12,617 bases of DNA from Bacillota bacterium (GCA_023399355.1 JAEWQC010000299.1:1-12617); one strand, 5' to 3'; shown: positions 1 through 7,331, counted from the stretch's first letter. Translations and numbers: made by a program. Notes: generated from the sequence alone by a model not told the origin.

Positions 1-775
1 GCATTGGATGGAGTCCTCTGGAGGTATCCCGGTCATATTCGTCCTTCAGCGTAAGCGGATCGTACTCTGAGTGTCCTGTGACAAAAATCTGTCTGCCGTT
101 CAGGGCAGATACAATGTACACACCAGCTTCATCGGATTCGGAAAGAATATTGAGTCTTGCAACTTTCTCTATATCCTCGTGTCTGACCTCGGTATGCCTG
201 GAATGCGGGGCGAAAAAGCTCTCATCAAATCCCCTCATCAGCATCACATTCTGCTTTGTAACCTTGTGCTCGAACACACCCGACATCTTTTCAGGAATCG
301 GGTATTTCTGCACGCCGTAGTGGTGGTACAAACCGGCCTGTGCGCCCCAGCAAATATGGAAGGTGGAGTAAACGCTGTGCAGGCTCCAGTCCATGATCTC
401 CTTGAGTTCGTCCCAGTAATCGACTTCTTCAAAAGGCATGTTCTCCACGGGGGCTCCAGTTATGATCAACCCGTCGAATTTCTTATCCCTTACCTCGCTG
501 AAGGTATTGTAAAACTTCAGTAGATGCTCCTCCGGTGTATTCTTGGGTTTGTAGGATTCCGGGTGGAGAAAGGTGACATCCACCTGGATCGGGGTATTTC
601 CGATCAGTCTGAGCAATTGGGTTTCAGTAGCGATCTTGGTCGGCATCAGGTTCAGCAATGCGATGCTGAGCGGCCTTATATCCTGCATTTCAGCTCTAGC
701 CTCTGACATGACGAATATATTTTCACCAGCCAACACCTCTGCCGCCGGTAAGCTATCAGGAATTTTAATCGGCAT
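1..775 (-). CDS. metA: Homoserine O-acyltransferase MetA (probably acetyl-specific), C-terminus outside window
   Basis: This enzyme transfers an acyl group from acyl-CoA to the hydroxyl of L-homoserine, the first committed step of methionine synthesis in the cytosol. The visible 258 residues begin MPIKIPDSLPAAEVLAGENI, a typical MetA start. The family is about 300 residues, so roughly 45 are missing beyond the left edge. The nucleophile is Cys142 (FHICWGAQAG). His235 and Glu237 (VTGHSEYD) complete the known catalytic set at exactly the family numbering. Residue 111, within TGAPVENMPF, is Glu; in characterised MetA proteins Glu111 goes with acetyl-CoA and Gly111 with succinyl-CoA, so I infer homoserine O-acetyltransferase. 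The ATG at 775 is preceded by the ribosome site GGAAAGGTGGG. It has its own upstream promoter and does not appear to share an operon with the gene 102 bases upstream. No SAM riboswitch or T-box is visible in the short leader. Confidence 0.93.
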   Translation of the reverse strand, partial: MPIKIPDSLPAAEVLAGENIFVMSEARAEMQDIRPLSIALLNLMPTKIATETQLLRLIGNTPIQVDVTFLHPESYKPKNTPEEHLLKFYNTFSEVRDKKFDGLIITGAPVENMPFEEVDYWDELKEIMDWSLHSVYSTFHICWGAQAGLYHHYGVQKYPIPEKMSGVFEHKVTKQNVMLMRGFDESFFAPHSRHTEVRHEDIEKVARLNILSESDEAGVYIVSALNGRQIFVTGHSEYDPLTLKDEYDRDTSRGLHPM

Positions 776-831
776 TGATTTCCCACCTTTCCTATACGCA
801 AAACCAATCGTTTTACTAAGGTAATTTCAGT

Positions 832-840
832 ATTATACCA
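832..840 (-). promoter_or_regulatory. Extended -10 promoter for metA
   Basis: Read on the minus strand this is TGGTATAAT, a perfect -10 hexamer with the TGn extension. It lies about 57 bases before the metA ATG. No good -35 hexamer is visible, which is compatible with an extended -10 promoter. The implied leader is about 50 bases, too short for a SAM riboswitch or T-box. Confidence 0.5.
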
Positions 841-876
841 TAAATACTTCTTCAGTGCATCCGATTCCTGCAAAAA

Positions 877-1695
877 TCAAACCCGTTTCATATTCACTCT
901 TTTATTCACTCTAAATGCGGCAACTATGCTTATAATTGTCACAAGCAGGAGGATGCCGTCCATTAAATAAACATTGGAGATAATATATCCTCTTTGACCT
1001 AATACCTGAAGCATACGGATACCGGCATGGATTAGAATGGCAACCGTGAAATACTGCCACTTTTTATCCGTTACCGCTTTGAAAACGAGTAACGATAACG
1101 CTACCTGAAGCACCAAAGCGATCAATCTTTCAATACCCAGGAAGAGAAATACACTGGAAGGCGAACCAGTGATCAGCTGGATTCCCTGATTAAAATTCTC
1201 AAGCTGCTGCTCATTCATAGCAGCAGTCATACTTCCGAGCTGGCCGCCATTGATCAAAACCGAGGTGGTCAGGTAGCTGATTGAAACGAATCCGCCCATC
1301 AATACCGCCTCGCAGCCGCCGTGGCCAATACCGTAAGAAATACCTGTACTCAGGCTTTCACCCTCTTCAACCCTTATCAGGAACTTAAAACCCAACAATC
1401 TTGCGACTTCCTCGAAGATTCCCGCTGCAAAGCCGCTATAGATCAAATACAGGACAGGACTTTTATAAATCGCACTCTGCGCCGGATCCTTCCCCAATAC
1501 AAGTACATGCATGATATTCTCCAATATTACTACAAAGACAATGAATAATAGCGCGCCGAAAAAAGTCGCTTTTGCATTCAGCATTTTCTTGACAGCCATC
1601 CAAATGATGATGCCAATAGGTACTGCAATTGACAAAAATATTGAAATTGTCATGAAAGTAATAGACAACGTGCTTACATTTTGAATTTTTTCCAT
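877..1695 (-). CDS. YhfC-type (DUF2324) putative intramembrane protease, membrane protein
   Basis: The 272-residue protein is strongly hydrophobic, with about seven to eight likely membrane segments (roughly residues 10-34, 44-66, 80-98, 115-145, 180-208, 215-232 and 240-262). It carries the polar signature of the YhfC family, which is related to PrsW/CPBP-type glutamic intramembrane proteases: Glu95-Glu96 in FEEVAR, His125 and Glu129 in GHGGCE, Glu189-Arg190 in GIERL, and His223 in ILIHAG. Together these could form the active site; the substrate is unknown. I chose the ATG at 1695 because GAGGGGTGG sits eight bases upstream and the protein then starts close to its first membrane helix. A GTG at 1722, preceded by AGGTGAT, would add nine residues and cannot be excluded. 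The gene stands alone, divergent from the GH3 gene. Confidence 0.8.
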   Translation of the reverse strand: MEKIQNVSTLSITFMTISIFLSIAVPIGIIIWMAVKKMLNAKATFFGALLFIVFVVILENIMHVLVLGKDPAQSAIYKSPVLYLIYSGFAAGIFEEVARLLGFKFLIRVEEGESLSTGISYGIGHGGCEAVLMGGFVSISYLTTSVLINGGQLGSMTAAMNEQQLENFNQGIQLITGSPSSVFLFLGIERLIALVLQVALSLLVFKAVTDKKWQYFTVAILIHAGIRMLQVLGQRGYIISNVYLMDGILLLVTIISIVAAFRVNKRVNMKRV

Positions 1696-1759
1696 CCCTT
1701 TAACCACCCCTCTAAGCTCCACTGCATTATCACCTATACATTACCGCAAAAATTGAATA

Positions 1760-1790
1760 GTTATAAGCAAAAAATGATGTGATTTTTCAA
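1760..1790 (-). promoter_or_regulatory. Possible promoter for the YhfC-type gene
   Basis: On the minus strand TTGAAA (1785-1790) is followed by TATAAC (1760-1765) with a 19-base spacer, or TTATAA with 18. The hexamers are good but the spacing is long. The location, about 65 bases before the preferred ATG in a divergent intergenic region, fits. Confidence 0.33.
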
Positions 1791-1835
1791 TAAAAAACGG
1801 ATACTATAACATTATACCTCATGCAATTGGGTAAA

Positions 1836-1864
1836 TTAAATTATTTGCTTGCTAACAATATAAT
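1836..1864 (+). promoter_or_regulatory. Possible promoter for the GH3 gene
   Basis: A perfect TATAAT (1859-1864) lies 17 bases after a weak -35 match, TTAAAT (1836-1841). It is about 35 bases before the GH3 start codon, whose ribosome site AGGAGG is at 1886-1891. A weak -35 is consistent with dependence on an activator such as the neighbouring AraC-type protein, but that is inference. No clear cre (catabolite repression) site was seen here. Confidence 0.42.
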
Positions 1865-1898
1865 CATAAAATGCGTTGAAATTCAAGGAGGATTGAAA

Positions 1899-4064
1899 AT
1901 GTCCAATACACCTGCATACCTGGATGAAAATCTAAGTTTTGAGGAACGTGCAAAAGACCTTGTTTCCAGAATGACTCTCGAAGAAAAGGTCACCCAGATG
2001 CTCCATAAAGCACCTGCAATACCCAGATTGAATGTCCCCGCTTACAACTGGTGGAGCGAGGCATTGCACGGTGTCGCAAGAGCCGGTACGGCAACGGTGT
2101 TTCCCCAGGCGATCGGATTGGCTGCCACCTTTGATGAAAATCTCCTCCATGAAATTGCTGATGTTATTTCAACGGAAGGCAGGGCCAAATACCATGAAAA
2201 CACGAGGAAAGAAGATCGTGATATTTACAAGGGGCTGACCTTCTGGTCCCCTAATATAAATATTTTCAGAGATCCGAGGTGGGGACGCGGTCATGAAACT
2301 TACGGGGAGGATCCCTACCTTACAGGAAGACTTGGAGTCGCATTTGTAAAGGGCATACAGGGAACGGATAAGAAATATCTGAAAGCAGCTGCCTGCGCCA
2401 AACATTATGCTGTCCACAGCGGACCTGAAAGTGAAAGGCACCAGTTTAATGCGGTTGCAACTCAGAAAGATATGCGTGAAACCTACCTGCCAGCTTTTAT
2501 GGAACTGGTTCAGGAAGCAGATGTGGAAGCCGTCATGGGCGCATACAACAGGACTAACGGCGAGCCCTGCTGCGGAAGCAAGACCCTGCTGCAGGACATT
2601 CTTCGCGACGAATGGGGCTTCAAAGGGCATGTCACCTCCGACTGCTGGGCGATCAAGGATTTCCACGAGCAACACATGGTGACAAAAACCGCTCCGGAAT
2701 CCTGCGCACTTGCCGTTAACAGCGGATGCGACACCAACTGCGGCAATCTCTACGGGAACCTCCTGATTGCACATAAAGAGGGTCTTGTAAAGGAAGAGAC
2801 CATTGACCGCGCATTGGTCAGGCTCTTTATAACCCGGATGAAGCTCGGTATGTTTGATAATCCTGCAAAAGTACCGTTTACGGATACGCCTTACGAAGTA
2901 GTCAGCTGTGAGAAGCACAGTGATTTCTCCGTCGAAGTGGCTAAAAAATCACTTGTATTGCTCAAAAACAACGGATTGCTGCCGTTGGACAAATCAAAAC
3001 TGAAATCGTTAGGCATCATCGGGCCAAACGCAGATAGCAGGCAGGCTCTTGAGGGAAATTACTTCGGTACCTCCGACAGGCATGTGACTGTTTTGGATGG
3101 AATAAGGGCTGCGGCAGGAAAAGATCTCAGGCTTTTTTATTCAGAAGGGTGCCATGTTTATAAGAAGACCGCTGGCTTGAGCGAGCCTCGCAACAGGTTT
3201 GGGGAGGCACTGTCCGTAGCCGAAAATTCGGATGTAGTTATCATGTGTCTTGGATTGGATGCAAGTATTGAAGGTGAAGAAGGCGATGACTCGAACGAGT
3301 TCTCCAGCGGCGATAAGTTGAACCTGGATCTTCCGGGTTTTCAGCAGGAACTGCTTGAAAAAATTGTTTCAGTTGGCAAGCCGGTTGTGCTTGTGCTTTT
3401 GTCAGGAAGTGCACTGGCAGTGAAATGGGCCGATGAGCATGTAGCAGCCATCGTACAGGCATGGTATCCGGGCGGACGCGGCGGAGAAGCGGTCGCATCG
3501 TTACTCTTCGGCGACTACAGTCCCTCCGGCAGACTTCCGGTCACATTCTATGCATCTTCAGAGGAACTTCCGGATTTCCGCGATTATGCAATGAAAAACA
3601 GGACCTATCGCTATATGACAACCGAAGCGCTTTATCCCTTCGGATATGGATTGAGCTATACGAAATTTGAATACGGTCCCATTAAGGTCAATGAAAGTAT
3701 TCCGGCAGGAGAGTCGATCAGCTGCAGTACAACTGTGAAGAATACCGGCAAACAAGCCTCGGAGGAAACCGTACAGTTATACCTCAAGGACATGGAAGCA
3801 AGTGTCGAAGTACCAAAATGGTCCCTCAGGGGCATCCGAAAAGTACCCCTCAAGCCTGGCGAGCAGGCAGAGGTAAAATTCGAATTGACACCCAGACAGC
3901 TCGCGCTTATTGACAATGACGGGAAAGCAGTGCTTGAGCCCGGCAAGTTTGAACTGTTCATCGGTGGAAGCCAACCCGACGCAAGAAGCGAAAAGCTTAC
4001 GGGCACAAAAGTACAAAATGCAGTATTTGAAGTAACAGGAAACAGGATGCAATTGGAATATTAA
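1899..4064 (+). CDS. Glycoside hydrolase family 3, intracellular beta-xylosidase/beta-glucosidase
   Basis: The enzyme should remove terminal beta-linked sugars (xylose or glucose) from short oligosaccharides in the cytosol; there is no signal peptide. The 721 residues have the usual GH3 order: TIM-barrel domain (about 15-320), alpha/beta sandwich (about 345-555) and a fibronectin-III-like C-terminal domain (about 620-690). The nucleophile is Asp248 in HVTSDCWAI. Substrate-binding motifs include FRDPRWGRGHETYGEDP (123-139) and AKHY (167-170). The acid/base is probably Glu461 in EGEEGDD. The YNWWSEALHG motif (49-58) and SDCW are like plant-type beta-xylosidases rather than classic BglX, so xylosidase activity is my first guess; specificity cannot be read from sequence alone. 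The ATG at 1899 follows AGGAGG by seven bases; an in-frame ATG at 1821 lacks such a site and would add 26 untypical residues. An AraC regulator lies downstream. Confidence 0.92.
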   Translation: MSNTPAYLDENLSFEERAKDLVSRMTLEEKVTQMLHKAPAIPRLNVPAYNWWSEALHGVARAGTATVFPQAIGLAATFDENLLHEIADVISTEGRAKYHENTRKEDRDIYKGLTFWSPNINIFRDPRWGRGHETYGEDPYLTGRLGVAFVKGIQGTDKKYLKAAACAKHYAVHSGPESERHQFNAVATQKDMRETYLPAFMELVQEADVEAVMGAYNRTNGEPCCGSKTLLQDILRDEWGFKGHVTSDCWAIKDFHEQHMVTKTAPESCALAVNSGCDTNCGNLYGNLLIAHKEGLVKEETIDRALVRLFITRMKLGMFDNPAKVPFTDTPYEVVSCEKHSDFSVEVAKKSLVLLKNNGLLPLDKSKLKSLGIIGPNADSRQALEGNYFGTSDRHVTVLDGIRAAAGKDLRLFYSEGCHVYKKTAGLSEPRNRFGEALSVAENSDVVIMCLGLDASIEGEEGDDSNEFSSGDKLNLDLPGFQQELLEKIVSVGKPVVLVLLSGSALAVKWADEHVAAIVQAWYPGGRGGEAVASLLFGDYSPSGRLPVTFYASSEELPDFRDYAMKNRTYRYMTTEALYPFGYGLSYTKFEYGPIKVNESIPAGESISCSTTVKNTGKQASEETVQLYLKDMEASVEVPKWSLRGIRKVPLKPGEQAEVKFELTPRQLALIDNDGKAVLEPGKFELFIGGSQPDARSEKLTGTKVQNAVFEVTGNRMQLEY

Positions 4065-4075
4065 AAAACAAAATC

Positions 4076-4140
4076 AAAGAGAGGCGGTTCTTGCCTGGAT
4101 TATTTCAAAATTCCAAGCAAAACCACCCTCTCTTTATCTT
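4076..4140 (+). terminator. Long imperfect hairpin terminator after the GH3 gene
   Basis: AAAGAGAGGCGGTT (4076-4089) pairs with AACCACCCTCTCTTT (4121-4135), with one mismatch and a bulge. The inner TTGCCTGGA/TCCAAGCAA also pairs with one mismatch. A modest T-rich stretch follows. It starts 11 bases after the stop codon and separates the GH3 gene from the AraC-type gene. The weak T-tract leaves some doubt about efficiency. Confidence 0.65.
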
Positions 4141-4161
4141 TCCCCTTGCCCTCCCCACTCA

Positions 4162-4190
4162 TTGCCAGGAGCATCCCCTTTTGATATGAT
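4162..4190 (+). promoter_or_regulatory. Sigma-A type promoter for the AraC-family gene
   Basis: TTGCCA (4162-4167), a 17-base spacer and TATGAT (4185-4190) form a near-consensus promoter. Transcription would begin near 4197, only about 12 bases before the ATG at 4209. The strong ribosome site GGAGGTG (4197-4203) would then lie at the very 5' end of the mRNA. Confidence 0.65.
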
Positions 4191-4208
4191 AGGGGTGGAG
4201 GTGTTATC

Positions 4209-5066
4209 ATGATCCTTGAAGGCCTTCATGAAAAAGAGATTTTTTCGGAGCAGTACCCGTTCCGTCTTGTGGTTAATACCTTGGAGGATTTTCAGTATCC
4301 TTTGCACTGGCACAATGCCGTAGAACTGGTTTACAATACCGACGGAATTTGTTCGCTTTCCACTGCAGGTACGGAATATTATCTCGGTGGGAACGATCTT
4401 CTGTTGATACCCTCAGGCGAGATCCACGAAATCACCTCCTGCACAAAAGGCGGCAAAAGATACTTCATACAATTCAACATCTCCTCTCTTGACGGCTTCG
4501 GCGGTATCAACGACATTAAACCCTTCATGGAAAAAGTCATAAAAATAAGTGCTGACGAAGACATTGTGCTGCATAGCTCTGTAGTAACCTGCATTAACCA
4601 GTTGATCAGCGAATATGAAAAAAGAGATTATGCATATGCGCTCTCCCTGAATGCAAGGGTATTTGACCTGCTTGTAATGATTTCACGCAGCCTCGCTGCC
4701 AAGTCGGGCCTGTCGGGCGATACTGCCAAAGGGAGGAAAATGATTGGTCTCAGTCAGATAGACCGTGCTTTCGAATATATCGAAAAGAATCCCCCCTCCG
4801 AAATAACACTCAAGGACGCCGCAGATGCAGTCGGTTTCAGTGAATATCATTTTTCGAGGCTTTTCAAGGAGTATACAGGCCAGAATTTTCATAATTATCT
4901 GAACAGCTACCGGGTGAAGCAGGCTGAAAAGCTTCTGAGAAACAGCGATCTGCAAATCTCCGATATTGCGCTTGAATCAGGCTTTAACAGTCTGGTGACC
5001 TTCAACAGGATCTTCAGAAAAATAAAAGGATGTGCGCCAACCTTCTATCGTAAAGCAGGAATGTAA
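4209..5066 (+). CDS. AraC/XylS-family transcriptional regulator with cupin sensor domain
   Basis: A 285-residue one-component regulator. Residues about 15-80 form an AraC-type cupin sugar-sensing domain (HWHNAVELVY at 33-42, LLLIPSGEIHEI at 64-75). Residues about 183-283 are the double helix-turn-helix DNA-binding domain: first HTH about 199-220 (ITLKDAADAVGFSEYHFSRL), second about 248-270 (ISDIALESGFNSLVTFNRIF), ending in the usual CAPTFYRK. The start is supported by GGTGGAGGTG just upstream. It lies directly downstream of the GH3 gene in the same direction, with a terminator and its own promoter between them. This suggests it controls the GH3 gene in response to an imported oligosaccharide or its product. 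The ligand is not predictable from sequence. Confidence 0.9.
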   Translation: MILEGLHEKEIFSEQYPFRLVVNTLEDFQYPLHWHNAVELVYNTDGICSLSTAGTEYYLGGNDLLLIPSGEIHEITSCTKGGKRYFIQFNISSLDGFGGINDIKPFMEKVIKISADEDIVLHSSVVTCINQLISEYEKRDYAYALSLNARVFDLLVMISRSLAAKSGLSGDTAKGRKMIGLSQIDRAFEYIEKNPPSEITLKDAADAVGFSEYHFSRLFKEYTGQNFHNYLNSYRVKQAEKLLRNSDLQISDIALESGFNSLVTFNRIFRKIKGCAPTFYRKAGM

Positions 5067-5104
5067 GGTTTGGGATTATTGTCTGTTAATCCTGAAGGTA
5101 TCTA
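5067..5104. other. Spacer between convergent genes, small hairpin
   Basis: GGATTA (5073-5078) and TAATCC (5087-5092) could form a 6-base-pair stem with an 8-base loop between the convergent araC-type gene and the hydrolase remnant. There is no T-tract on either strand, so it is at most a weak terminator. Confidence 0.22.
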
Positions 5105-5590
5105 TTAACGCAATCGATCTACTGCTTCAATGAATACATCCGGATGAAAACGATGAATATCATGATTGCTGGACAATTCAATCAGTTTGCAATCTCCTAT
5201 CAATTTAACTGCTTTTCTTGCCTGTTCATCTGAAGAAGCCGCCATCAAAATTCCATCGTCCGTATAAGAATCCTTCACATGCAGGAAGACTGTCGGAACT
5301 TTGATATCTCGCATCAGCGTTTCATGACTAATCCCGCTGTGCCAGGAATAATCATAGAAATGATCTCCATACTGGAAATCATAGTTCCGGATAGTTAAAA
5401 ACATAAAATTAATATCCTCCGGCATAAAGAAATACTGCACCGGCTCATTGGGATGTTTTTTGTAATATATCTGTGCGTAATTAGCCAGCCCGTTCATAGC
5501 GGAAGGCATATATAGCTTGCCACACAGACAATTTCTCATAATAAACTTCGGTAAAAAAGCTGTGGAATACTGACTCCACGTTGTATACAA
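5105..5590 (-). pseudogene. Alpha/beta-hydrolase, 5'-truncated remnant
   Basis: The 161-codon open frame encodes only the C-terminal half of an alpha/beta-hydrolase. It has a lid-like segment (about 15-90), then DIKVPTVFLHVKDSYTDDGIL (about 95-115), carrying the likely catalytic acid, and ELSSNHDIHRFHPDVFIEAV (about 138-157), carrying the likely catalytic His. The nucleophile elbow GxSxG and the whole N-terminal half are absent. Upstream in frame a TAA occurs at 5606-5608, and the first possible start is a TTG with no ribosome site. Beyond it lie the promoter and start of the oppositely oriented lctP. I infer that the 5' part was lost by deletion or rearrangement near 5590. Alternatively it could be a short translated protein, but it would lack the catalytic nucleophile. 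Confidence 0.68.
5581..5590. promoter_or_regulatory. GntR/LldR-type operator palindrome before lctP
   Basis: TTGTATACAA is a perfect 10-base palindrome. Extended rightward it gives TTGTATACAAGTAT, matching most of the known Bacillus subtilis GntR operator ATACTTGTATACAAGTAT. FadR/LldR-type members of the GntR family, which often control lactate genes, bind similar GTATAC-centred sites. It lies about 27 bases upstream of the lctP -10 element, at the position of or just before a -35 region, where a bound repressor would block transcription. No GntR-type gene is in the window. Confidence 0.45.
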
Positions 5591-5613
5591 GTATTTTCTT
5601 CGATTTTATCCCA

Positions 5614-5622
5614 TGTTATAAT
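5614..5622 (+). promoter_or_regulatory. Extended -10 promoter for lctP
   Basis: TGTTATAAT is a perfect TATAAT with the TGn extension, 18 bases before the lctP start codon. No strong -35 hexamer is seen 17 bases upstream. The ribosome site GAGGTG (5631-5636) follows, so the leader would be very short. Confidence 0.5.
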
Positions 5623-5640
5623 ATGAAAACGAGGTGAATC

Positions 5641-7158
5641 ATGAATATTTACATTCTGTTTCTTTTTGCACTAATTCCAATACTCTGGCTCGTCATTTCC
5701 ATGGGAGCATCACTGCTGAGGGCGCATATTGCTACCTTCAGCGTACTTTTAATCACCATTATGCTGGCTCTGGTCATCTGGGACATGCCGATCATCAATG
5801 CGTTTACGGCTGCTCTGGAGGGGGCACTACTCGGCGTATGGCCGATCATGATGGTTATTATCTCCGCCATCTTCACATACAAACTTGCATTACACACCAA
5901 AAGCATGGATCTGATCAAACAAATGCTATCCAATATCAGTACGGATAAAAGAATACAGGTTCTTATACTGGCATGGGGCTTCGGCGGGTTCTTGGAAGCC
6001 ATTTCAGGCTACGGTACTTCGGTTGCCATCCCGGCAAGCATACTGATTGTGCTGGGTTTTGATCCTTTGTTTGCCGCAGTGATCTGCCTTATCTCAAATA
6101 CCGTTCCGACTGCTTTCGGCGCCGTAGGAATAGCAGTAACCACATTATCATCGGTTACGGGTCTTGAAACACATGCACTGAGCTGGAATATTGCACTGCA
6201 GTTATCGCCGTTTATCCTGCTGATGCCCTTTGCTCTGGTAATACTGACATCCCGGAGCATAAAGGGACTCAAGGGTGTCGCTGGCATCACACTGGTTTCC
6301 GGACTGGCCTTTGTGATTCCTCAGCTTGCGGCAGCATACTTTTTCAACGAAGCTATGCCCACTCTCCTTGGCAGCATCTGCAGTCTTGCTGTAACGATCC
6401 TGTGGGCACGAATCTTTCACAAGGACAAATGCGCTTCCGCCTCCCTGCCTGTCAGTATTGGACAGGCTGTCACAGCGTGGCTCCCGTACATCCTTATTTT
6501 CCTTTTGATTATTATAACAAGCCCCTTATTCCCTTCGCTCAACAAGCTGCTTGAACATGTCAAAACAAGCCTTACGGTTTATACCGGTAAAAATCCCGGC
6601 CACCTCACTTTCAAGTGGTTAAGCTCTCCAGGTACGTTGATTTTCCTTTCAGCCATCATCGGAGGTCTGGTACAGGGAGCCAGGATACGTGAGATCGTCC
6701 GTGTTTTCATCGCAACTCTCAAGCAGATGACAGCATCAACCATCACCGTATTGTCCATCATTGCCGCATCCAAAGTCATGTCTTACAGCGGTATGATCGG
6801 TACGATCGCGGCCGTACTCGTAAAAGCAACCGGGTCCTTTTTCCCGCTCGTATCGCCGTTGATCGGAATGCTTGGAACTTTTGTAACAGGCAGCGACACT
6901 TCCTCCAATGTATTGTTCGGCGCCCTTCAAAAAGAAGTTGCCACCTCCATTGGGGCAAATCCTTACTGGATAGCAGCATCCAATACAGCCGGTGCCACAG
7001 CCGGAAAAATGATTTCGCCGCAGAGTATCGCAGTCGCAACATCAGCAACCGGACTTGCAGGCTATGACGGAAAGATATTGAAAAGCACAGCGAAATTCTG
7101 TATCGTTTATGTAATCCTGCTTGGTTTGATTGTTTACTTTGGAAGCAGACTGTTGTAA
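5641..7158 (+). CDS. lctP: L-lactate permease, LctP family
   Basis: This 505-residue inner-membrane transporter should move L-lactate (often also glycolate) with protons. It has at least 12 hydrophobic segments spread through the chain. Conserved family stretches are present: GFGGFLEAISGYGTSVAIPA (113-132), SNTVPTAFGAVGIAVTTL (152-169), FVTGSDTSSNVLFGALQ (414-430) and NTAGATAGKMISPQSIAVA (448-466). Length is near the family norm of 500-560, so it looks intact. The start is fixed by GAGGTG four bases before the ATG. No lactate dehydrogenase or lactate-utilisation gene is adjacent. Regulation may be through the GntR-like palindrome upstream. Direction of transport (uptake or export of fermentation lactate) cannot be read from sequence. 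Confidence 0.93.
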   Translation: MNIYILFLFALIPILWLVISMGASLLRAHIATFSVLLITIMLALVIWDMPIINAFTAALEGALLGVWPIMMVIISAIFTYKLALHTKSMDLIKQMLSNISTDKRIQVLILAWGFGGFLEAISGYGTSVAIPASILIVLGFDPLFAAVICLISNTVPTAFGAVGIAVTTLSSVTGLETHALSWNIALQLSPFILLMPFALVILTSRSIKGLKGVAGITLVSGLAFVIPQLAAAYFFNEAMPTLLGSICSLAVTILWARIFHKDKCASASLPVSIGQAVTAWLPYILIFLLIIITSPLFPSLNKLLEHVKTSLTVYTGKNPGHLTFKWLSSPGTLIFLSAIIGGLVQGARIREIVRVFIATLKQMTASTITVLSIIAASKVMSYSGMIGTIAAVLVKATGSFFPLVSPLIGMLGTFVTGSDTSSNVLFGALQKEVATSIGANPYWIAASNTAGATAGKMISPQSIAVATSATGLAGYDGKILKSTAKFCIVYVILLGLIVYFGSRLL

Positions 7159-7192
7159 GAGGAATGGCAGTTTTCAGGAACCTGTAGCGCCG

Positions 7193-7276
7193 GGAACCGA
7201 AACTGGAACGGAAACTGGATCAGAAATAGGACCAGGACCAGGATCAGGATTAGGAACATTACCAGTACCAGGACAC
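7193..7276. repeat. Degenerate 12-base (2 x 6) tandem repeat, seven units
   Basis: Seven consecutive 12-base units begin at 7193, 7205, 7217, 7229, 7241, 7253 and 7265, for example GGAACCGAAACT, GGAACGGAAACT, GGATCAGAAATA and GGACCAGGACCA. Many also repeat at six bases (GGAnCA). The stretch lies between the convergent lctP and sprT-like genes. One plus-strand frame reads Gly/Thr/Glu/Pro alternations. One minus-strand frame (7174-7296, no start codon) reads alternating prolines, PNPDPGPGPISDPVSVPVSV. Either could be a relic of a low-complexity protein linker. No start codon or ribosome site supports a gene. Confidence 0.6.
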
Positions 7277-7331
7277 AATGCCTGCTGGGATACAAATCAA
7301 AGAGGCACTTTCAACAGCGGTAAGTCGCTAA

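Noticed and set aside
71..523. Open frame of 150 codons on the plus strand
   Set aside because: It is antisense to the clearly recognisable metA; its translation resembles no known protein and has no ribosome site.
776..876. Riboswitch or T-box before metA
   Set aside because: The leader after the extended -10 is only about 50 bases and shows no SAM-box or T-box motifs or terminator hairpin.
2169..2918. Long 249-codon open frame opposite the GH3 gene
   Set aside because: It is fully inside the GH3 coding region, whose motifs are unambiguous; the antisense translation has no recognisable domain.
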